Source: Anaerolineae bacterium (lineage in GTDB: Bacteria; Chloroflexota; Anaerolineae; B4-G1; SLSP01). Taken from it: a DNA stretch of 11,443 bases. The position numbers were made by a program, and so were the translations under genes. The DNA lies in the NCBI GenBank assembly GCA_018055515.1, contig JAGPHL010000045.1, positions 1-11,443 of the forward strand. The letters run 5' to 3'. The notes beneath the pieces are model-generated. The model was not told where the DNA came from and did not search any database. It saw only the letters and a list, made by a program, of their open reading frames with translations. Within the stretch, counting starts at the first letter, position 1. Every line of letters begins with the position of its first letter. Below, piece after piece: positions 6,245-11,443 of the stretch.

Positions 6245-8680
6245 ATGAGACATCATGCCAGGTCTCGTGCGTTGACCGGGGTGCACCGCTGTTCAATGCT
6301 GGAGCGTTGGGGTTACCTGCTGTGTTTGGGGGCGCTCTTCTTGCAGCTGGCGTTGGCCGCGCCGCGCCTCTCATTGACTTATGATGAGCCACTCTACACT
6401 GCCATCGGGTATGCCGACCTGGTCACGGGTGATTTCTACTGGCATGGCGTTATTGGTCATGGCCCGTTGTTGAATATGTTCGCCGCCTGGCCCCTATTGC
6501 TGGGAGGGCAGCAGCTCGATCCTCAGCAGTTGGCGGGGTGGGGAACTGATGATTCACTGGGTTTCAGCCGCGCTTTGTTGTCAGGGCTGGGGGATCTGGC
6601 AACCACGGCCTGGGTGACGCGGGTTCCCATCATGTGGCTGACCGTGCTGCTGGCGGCTTGCGTAGCACGCTGGGCCAGAGATCTTTGGGGACCTCGCGCC
6701 GGCCTGCTGGCGTTACTGGCTTTTACCTTCGAACCCAATCTGATCGCCCATGGACAATTGAACACAACCGACATGGGCGTAACGTTTTTCGGGTTCCTGG
6801 GAGCCTATTTGCTGGCGAGTTACCTGCGCGCCCGTTCGCCTGGACTGTACATCGGAGCGGGGTTGGCGCTGGGAGCGGCGTTGGCCAGCAAGGCCTCCGG
6901 GCATTTTTGGCTGGGGGCTTATTGTCTATTGGCTTTGCTCGCCTGGACAGGAGATCCGTCGTTCCGCCAGGGGCGACGGGCAGCATCCCTGGCGCTGGGT
7001 CGGTGGATGTTGCGCCTGGCAGGCTGGATCGGGATCGGCCTGCTGACGCTTTGGGCAACGTATGGTTTCGAGATGCGACCCCTCATCGCGGGGGGAATTC
7101 CAGTGCCGATGGCGTCCCATTGGTTGGGACTGGGTTACCAACGCGCCAATGTGACCCTGGGGCAGACGACTTTCCTGGCGGGGCAGCTGGTGCAAGGGGG
7201 ACATTGGGCCTATTTTCCCCTGGCGTTTCTCCTGAAAACGCCGCTGCCATTGCTGGGGGCGTTGCTGCTCTCGGTGGGGCTGAAACTGCGCCGACCTGGC
7301 GTCTCTGGCTGGCAGTGGCCGTTGGTGGCGCCGCCGTTGGCTTATCTGGCCCTCTCCCTGGTCGTGGGGTTAAACATTGGCTACCGGCATCTGCTGCCCG
7401 CATTGCCTTTTTTCTGTGTCTGGGTTGGGCGTCTCGCGGCTCCGGGGGTGCTGCCCGCAAAATCGCGCTGGATGAGGCCGTTCATGTTGCTGGCATTTGT
7501 CTGGTATGTCGCGGGCAGTGTGAGCATCTTCCCCCATTATTTGACCTATTTCAACGAGCTCGCCGGGGGTCCTGCAGGCGGTTATCGCTATTTCGTTGAT
7601 TCCACTCTGGAATGGGGGCAGGGCTTCTACGATCTTCGGACTTACCTGCAGGCCGATAACGCGCACGAGGCGGAGATTTCCCTGGCGGCGTTCTCTTCCC
7701 TCGATCCGAGCTGGTACGGCCTCGATTTCATCCCGTTGCCGCCGACGCCCGGCGACGACGTGCCGTTGGGGCTTCCGCGACGTTTTGACCCCGCGCCCGG
7801 ACGGTATGTGCTCAGCGTCACGCCTCTTCAGGGGGTGTGGGTGTTGGATCCCGATACGTATGATTGGTTTCGCCATCGGACGCCAGGAGCGCGTGTGGGC
7901 AACGTGTTGTGGGTCTATGATGTCATTGCTGACCCTGATCCGCTTCAACGAGTGGTCCAATGTGCAACGCCGCTGCCGCCTTTGAGTGGTTCCGCATTGG
8001 CGGAGGGATTCGGGCGGGAAGATTTGCCCAGCGCAAATTTTGACTGCGAGCACAGTTGGCTTTATCCTGGCAATGGGGGATGGATTATCTTGCCGGGAAG
8101 CGAGGCGCCTGAGGGCTGGGCTGTTGAACGGTTGGCAGGCATGTCGTTGGTCTTCCGTCAGCGTGAGCATTGGCAACACCCGGCAGCGACGATATATGCT
8201 CAACGAGGCTTGCCTGCAAGCAGCGCTCCCCCAAAGGCTACTGTTGTCGTCGCCCCCTCGGAATTATTGCCGTCCCAGGCGTTGTTAGAGGGTGAAACTC
8301 TGACTGCACCCCTGGCGCTGCAAGGGCCGCTGATATTTCTCGGCTACACTCTGACCTCCACACCCTCTGAGGTGATGCTCGACAGCTACTGGCAAGTAGC
8401 GGGGACTCCGGACCGCTTGCTCTCCTTGATGGCACATTTGTTGGATGCTCACGGTGTGCCAGTGGCCGTAGCTGACGGTTTAGGGGCGTCCATCGAAGGG
8501 TGGCAGCCGGGAGACATTATTGTACAACATCATTTGTTCTCGGCGCCAGCGGGTGGCCCTTATTATGTGGAACTGGGCGCGTATTGGCTGGACACGCTGG
8601 CACGCTGGCCGGTGAGCGTTGACGCGCGAGTCCCGGGCGATCGGTGGTTACTGCCTCAGGTGTTGACGCTGGCTCCCTGA
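6245..8680 (+). CDS. GT39-like polytopic membrane glycosyltransferase with C-terminal beta-rich domain
   Basis: 811 residues. The first part resembles the dolichyl-phosphate-mannose mannosyltransferase (GT39/GT-C) fold. The first membrane helix is at about 22-40, followed by the catalytic acidic pair in LTYDEP (44-49, Asp47-Glu48). HGQLNTTDMG (169-178) carries a second conserved acidic residue (Asp176). Hydrophobic helices continue to about 425. HYLTYFNELAGGP (431-443) and DSTLEWGQG (452-460) match the conserved closing block of this family. Members move a sugar from a polyprenyl-phosphate donor to an acceptor on the outer face of the membrane. Residues about 480-811 form a soluble, presumably external extension whose last part (about 690-795) looks like an Ig-type beta-sandwich. 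Acceptor and sugar are unknown. Start: ATG 6245 follows GAGAGAGGG closely; ATG 6298 (Met19) is a possible alternative. It lies 82 bases after the ligase gene, with only a weak TATAAC (6215-6220) between, so it may be read from the kamA promoter or its own. Confidence 0.82.
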   Translation: MRHHARSRALTGVHRCSMLERWGYLLCLGALFLQLALAAPRLSLTYDEPLYTAIGYADLVTGDFYWHGVIGHGPLLNMFAAWPLLLGGQQLDPQQLAGWGTDDSLGFSRALLSGLGDLATTAWVTRVPIMWLTVLLAACVARWARDLWGPRAGLLALLAFTFEPNLIAHGQLNTTDMGVTFFGFLGAYLLASYLRARSPGLYIGAGLALGAALASKASGHFWLGAYCLLALLAWTGDPSFRQGRRAASLALGRWMLRLAGWIGIGLLTLWATYGFEMRPLIAGGIPVPMASHWLGLGYQRANVTLGQTTFLAGQLVQGGHWAYFPLAFLLKTPLPLLGALLLSVGLKLRRPGVSGWQWPLVAPPLAYLALSLVVGLNIGYRHLLPALPFFCVWVGRLAAPGVLPAKSRWMRPFMLLAFVWYVAGSVSIFPHYLTYFNELAGGPAGGYRYFVDSTLEWGQGFYDLRTYLQADNAHEAEISLAAFSSLDPSWYGLDFIPLPPTPGDDVPLGLPRRFDPAPGRYVLSVTPLQGVWVLDPDTYDWFRHRTPGARVGNVLWVYDVIADPDPLQRVVQCATPLPPLSGSALAEGFGREDLPSANFDCEHSWLYPGNGGWIILPGSEAPEGWAVERLAGMSLVFRQREHWQHPAATIYAQRGLPASSAPPKATVVVAPSELLPSQALLEGETLTAPLALQGPLIFLGYTLTSTPSEVMLDSYWQVAGTPDRLLSLMAHLLDAHGVPVAVADGLGASIEGWQPGDIIVQHHLFSAPAGGPYYVELGAYWLDTLARWPVSVDARVPGDRWLLPQVLTLAP

Positions 8681-8683
8681 GAT

Positions 8684-8832
8684 GGGGGGCACACGCGGCG
8701 GCCTGACGAGACGCCGCGCAGCGATTGCTATCACGCGCGGGGGGCATCTCTTGCGCTGGACGATGTCAACGCGCCGGGCGTCCTGTGTCGGACGGACATC
8801 CCTGACGCCTTGCGCGAGACGTCATTCGAGCT
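8684..8832 (+). pseudogene. Decayed partial copy of the upstream ATP-grasp ligase gene
   Basis: This stretch aligns with the ligase gene at 5713-5933. The first block, about 8691-8752, matches 5720-5783 with about five substitutions and a 2-base deletion. The second block, 8753-8832, matches 5854-5933 with eight substitutions in 80 bases. Between the blocks, 70 bases of the parent (5784-5853) are missing. Overall identity outside the gaps is about 90%. It corresponds to ligase residues about 204-226 and 250-276. The 2-base and 70-base gaps break the frame, there is no start or ATP-binding motif, and the fragment begins practically at the stop codon of the GT39 gene. It is therefore a relic rather than a gene. 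Similarity may extend a few bases to either side. It points to a duplication of the ligase region followed by decay, with the glycosyltransferase gene now sitting between the copies. Confidence 0.85.
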
Positions 8833-8846
8833 ACATGCTTCATCGA

Positions 8847-8879
8847 AGAAGAGCGCCGGTGACCTGCCGGCGCTCTTCT
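8847..8879. terminator. Hairpin between convergent genes, probable bidirectional terminator
   Basis: A perfect 13-bp stem, AGAAGAGCGCCGG (8847-8859) with CCGGCGCTCTTCT (8867-8879), encloses a 7-base loop (8860-8866). It lies 166 bases past the GT39 stop and 17 bases past the stop of the minus-strand SBBP gene, the usual place for a shared terminator. Neither side has a strong T-run; the minus-strand side has TCTTCTTC. Efficiency is therefore uncertain, but the strength and position of the stem make transcription termination or 3'-end protection its likely job. Confidence 0.65.
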
Positions 8880-8895
8880 GGTTGGATAGGACGTT

Positions 8896-11418
8896 TCAGC
8901 GGCGCCGCAGTACCAGGGGCAGGTAAAGGCGGTTGGTCTCTCCCAACAGCCCATAGACACCGGTGTATCGGATGTCTGCCTGGAGCTGCCCCATGCTTTG
9001 CCCCGTCATGGTGATCCCCTCAGTGACCCATTTCCCTGCTTCCAGCCGATAGAGCCCCATCGTCCCTGAAATGATGACGGTAGGGCTGTAGCTCAGGCGC
9101 AGCTGCAGCGGCGGGCTGAAGGGCATGGGAGTGGGGGCTGCTTGCAGCTCGAAGAAGTGGTCAATGCCTTCTAAGTCCCCTTGAGAGGTGGGGAAGCGGC
9201 GGTAGCTGAGGGTGAAGGTGGTCGTGGTGTTGAGCACGCCCGCCGGAATGAGCAGCTGAGTGCGATGGCCTGGATATTGTTGGGTCAATGTACCGCCTTC
9301 GGGGCCAATAGCGGTAGAGACCGGCGCCGGCGTGGAGGTCGGTGTTGGTGAAGGGGTGGGGCTGGGTGTGGGCACGATCCCGAACTGCGCGACGAAACCA
9401 TCTGGCGGGTTGTTCAGGTAAGGCTGTTTGGCGTTCTGGAGGGGGAAATCGGGAGACCGCGTTGCACCGACGACAGTCACGACCCAATCCTCGCGCACGG
9501 TGAGGCGAAAGCCGCGTTCCACATCGCTGCCGCCCAGGAACGAGGCGTATTGGAGAGTTCCTGCAGGATTTAACTGCGCCAGGAAAGCGTCCCGTTCACC
9601 CTGGAGCGTGCCCTGGAGCGGGTTGCGGACGGGGAAGTTGGGCGATTCGGTCTCGCCGACGATGTAGACGTTGTCGCCGGAGTCAAGTTCCAATCCCCAG
9701 GCGAAATCGTAAGCGGCGCCGCCGAGGTAGGTGCTGTAAAGCAGCTGATAGGTAGCGCCGTCAATCTTGGCGACAAAGGCATCCCATTCCCCGCCGCCGT
9801 AACTGGACTGGAGGGGCGCTCGCAGGGGGAAGTTGGAGGAATTGGTGCCGCCGGCTACGTAGATATTACCGGCGCTATCAAGGTCAATCCCCCAGATTTC
9901 GTCACGTCCTGCGCCGCCAAGATACGTGGAAAACAACATCTGGTTGGTCCACGGATTGAGCTTGAGCACGAAGCCATCGTCCCATTCGCCGCCATAGACG
10001 GATTGGATGGGGTTCACGAGCCGGAGGCCGCTGTCCGATGAGGTCATCCCCCCGGCGTAAATGATGCCGGCCTCGTCTACGGTGAGGCGGAAGATCTGGT
10101 CGCGCCGGTAGCTGCCGACGTAGGTGGAATAGATCAGCGTCCCTTGCGGGTCGAAGATCGAGATGAAAGCGTCTTCATCATCCAGGCCAAAGGTCTGGGA
10201 TTGCCAGGGATTGAGCAACGGAAAATCTTCGGAGTAAACCTCACCGGCGAGATAGATTTTCCCGTCAGCAGCTACGTACATGTCATTCACCTCTTCGGAC
10301 TCGCTGCCGCCAAGAAAAGTGGAATAGACCAGCGTGCCGGCAGGGGTGAGCTTCAACAGATAGGCGTCTTCGTCGCCGCCAAAGACGGGTTGCCAGGCGT
10401 TGAGCACCGGGAAGTCGCTGGAGTACGTCTCGCCGCTCACGTAAGTATTGCCGGCGGCGTCGGTCCTGATGGCATTGCCTTCTTCTGAGATCTGGCCGCC
10501 GAAGAATGTCACGTAGATGAGGTCGCCGGTGGGGGCCAGCTTGGCGACGAAGACCTTCTTTTGCGGCCGCTCACCGGGGATATTTTCCGGCGGGAAACTA
10601 TACGACCAGCTGACGCCGGTGACCATGATGTTGTGCTCGCTGTCGAGCGCCACTGCCCAGCCTTCGTCCTTGCTTGGGCCGCCGAGGTAGCTGCTATATT
10701 GCAACAGGGGATCAATCACCAGGGGCAGGGTGGGGTCGGGCGTGTCCAGGAGGGTGAAGCCGTAGGTGGTCTTATCCCGCACTTCGAAGGCGGCGCGGAG
10801 GGGAATTTCCCGGCCGTTCACCTGCTGGTAGACATGGGGCGCCTGTTCGGTGAGGGGCGTCGCGGTCCCCAGGCGGGAGGCCACGCGGAGGTTGCCCGCG
10901 GCGTCCAGGCTCAAGCCGGCGGCGTCCTCGTACCGCAGCGCGATTTGGGTGGGGTCGGCGCCGGGCTGCACCACAAACTCGGACTTGAGGCCGCCGTTTT
11001 CCAGCGTGTAGTGCAGGGCGATGCCGGGGTAGAGTTCCTGGTAGACGACTTCGGCGAAGAGCGGCAACTGCTCGCGCCAGCGCGTCGGATCGTTGCCGGT
11101 GTACAGGTTGACGACGCCCGGCTGGCGCGCTGCCCCTGTGGGCTGCGTTTGGGGATCGGCGCCCACAAATTCCAGGTGCAGCGTCTCACCGGCGCGGTAG
11201 AGGGTGACCCCCGCGGCGTTCACGGCGATCAGGGCGTCGGGCCCTTGCGTATAGAACACGTCATCTTGCGCATCGTAGATGAAGAAGGCGGTTTGGAATT
11301 CTGTCGCCGCCGGCGGCGTTTCGGCAGCGGTGGTGGAGGGTCCTTGCTGCAGGGCCATGCCTGCCAGCAAGATCAAGGATAGCAGGAAGCTCATTGCCAA
11401 TACCAGACGCGATTTCAT
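8896..11418 (-). CDS. Secreted SBBP-repeat beta-propeller protein with ZU5-like C-terminal domain
   Basis: 840 residues. The ATG at 11418 has AAGGAGG 8 bases upstream (11427-11433 on the plus strand). A signal peptide occupies about residues 1-24 (MKSR followed by a long hydrophobic stretch), so the product is exported. Residues about 40-238 form the N-terminal domain usually found before SBBP repeats, with LYTGNDPTRW (105-114) and YPGIALHYTLENGGLKSEF (130-148) and closing on PLVIDPLLQYSSYLGG. Seven repeats of about 61-66 residues follow, each opening with a Y-S-T-Y-L-G-G-like motif, predicting a seven-bladed propeller. A Pro/Thr/Ser linker (683-699) leads to a ZU5-like domain with GPEGGTL (705-711) and LLIPAGVL (722-729). 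The protein ends NRLYLPLVLRRR. The role is unknown; surface or extracellular binding is plausible. No enzyme motif was seen. It converges on the GT39 gene. Confidence 0.87.
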   Translation of the reverse strand: MKSRLVLAMSFLLSLILLAGMALQQGPSTTAAETPPAATEFQTAFFIYDAQDDVFYTQGPDALIAVNAAGVTLYRAGETLHLEFVGADPQTQPTGAARQPGVVNLYTGNDPTRWREQLPLFAEVVYQELYPGIALHYTLENGGLKSEFVVQPGADPTQIALRYEDAAGLSLDAAGNLRVASRLGTATPLTEQAPHVYQQVNGREIPLRAAFEVRDKTTYGFTLLDTPDPTLPLVIDPLLQYSSYLGGPSKDEGWAVALDSEHNIMVTGVSWSYSFPPENIPGERPQKKVFVAKLAPTGDLIYVTFFGGQISEEGNAIRTDAAGNTYVSGETYSSDFPVLNAWQPVFGGDEDAYLLKLTPAGTLVYSTFLGGSESEEVNDMYVAADGKIYLAGEVYSEDFPLLNPWQSQTFGLDDEDAFISIFDPQGTLIYSTYVGSYRRDQIFRLTVDEAGIIYAGGMTSSDSGLRLVNPIQSVYGGEWDDGFVLKLNPWTNQMLFSTYLGGAGRDEIWGIDLDSAGNIYVAGGTNSSNFPLRAPLQSSYGGGEWDAFVAKIDGATYQLLYSTYLGGAAYDFAWGLELDSGDNVYIVGETESPNFPVRNPLQGTLQGERDAFLAQLNPAGTLQYASFLGGSDVERGFRLTVREDWVVTVVGATRSPDFPLQNAKQPYLNNPPDGFVAQFGIVPTPSPTPSPTPTSTPAPVSTAIGPEGGTLTQQYPGHRTQLLIPAGVLNTTTTFTLSYRRFPTSQGDLEGIDHFFELQAAPTPMPFSPPLQLRLSYSPTVIISGTMGLYRLEAGKWVTEGITMTGQSMGQLQADIRYTGVYGLLGETNRLYLPLVLRRR
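9379..10698 (-). repeat. Seven tandem SBBP-type protein repeats
   Basis: Within the secreted protein, residues 241-680 carry a recurring unit whose first strands read YSSYLGG (241), YVTFFGG (302), YSTFLGG (365), YSTYVGS (430), FSTYLGG (496), YSTYLGG (561) and YASFLGG (624). Each unit continues with an acidic patch, a D-x-x-G-N-x-Y-(V/I)-x-G strand (for example at 319-329, 514-523 and 579-588), and an F-P-(V/L)-x-x-x-x-Q-element before the next start. Spacings of 61, 63, 65, 66, 65 and 63 residues are regular, as expected of propeller blades. Repeats are diverged at the DNA level, so recent expansion is unlikely. Confidence 0.8.
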
Positions 11419-11443
11419 AGGCAGTTCCTCCTTGAAAAATGCG

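Noticed and set aside
8682..9014. Open reading frame of about 110 codons after the GT39 gene
   Set aside because: It runs through the decayed ligase copy and the terminator hairpin in a frame unlike the ligase, and overlaps the end of the well-supported minus-strand gene.

Overview
This window is high-GC, gene-dense bacterial DNA. It most resembles a member of the phylum Chloroflexota (Anaerolineae-like). That assignment is an inference from protein style: a GT39-type membrane glycosyltransferase with a long C-terminal beta-rich domain, a secreted SBBP-repeat protein with a Pro/Thr linker that ends in the motif YLPLV, and a duplicated-RCK protein. No rRNA or other marker gene is present to confirm it.

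Layout, left to right. (1) Positions 1-511 on the minus strand hold a SixA-like phosphohistidine phosphatase that runs off the left edge. It is easy to miss because it has no stop codon in the window. (2) It is transcribed divergently from a plus-strand pair: a membrane-anchored protein with two RCK/TrkA modules (712-2454), followed 31 bases later by a glucokinase of the bacterial Glk family (2486-3478) with a strong ribosome binding site. (3) After a 268-base gap, which contains a good sigma-70-type promoter and a clearly foldable three-way-junction RNA leader, comes lysine 2,3-aminomutase (3747-5105). One base separates its stop codon from the start of an ATP-grasp ligase of the D-Ala-D-Ala ligase superfamily (5107-6162). 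(4) A large GT39-like membrane glycosyltransferase follows (6245-8680). (5) Directly after its stop codon lies a decayed partial copy of the ATP-grasp gene (about 8684-8832, roughly 90% identical, with a 70-base internal deletion). (6) A 13-bp hairpin separates this from a convergent minus-strand gene (8896-11418) for a large secreted SBBP-repeat protein with seven predicted propeller blades and a C-terminal ZU5-like domain.

How the genes may work together. The most interesting unit is the leader-kamA-ligase cassette. KamA converts L-lysine to L-beta-lysine, and the tightly coupled ATP-grasp enzyme could join that beta-amino acid to another molecule. The usual partners of KamA in other pathways (the AblB acetyltransferase, or lysine-fermentation kamD/kamE genes) are absent here, so the product is unknown. 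The nearby partial copy of the ligase shows that this locus has undergone duplication and decay. The other genes look like ordinary housekeeping, envelope or secreted functions with no obvious shared pathway.
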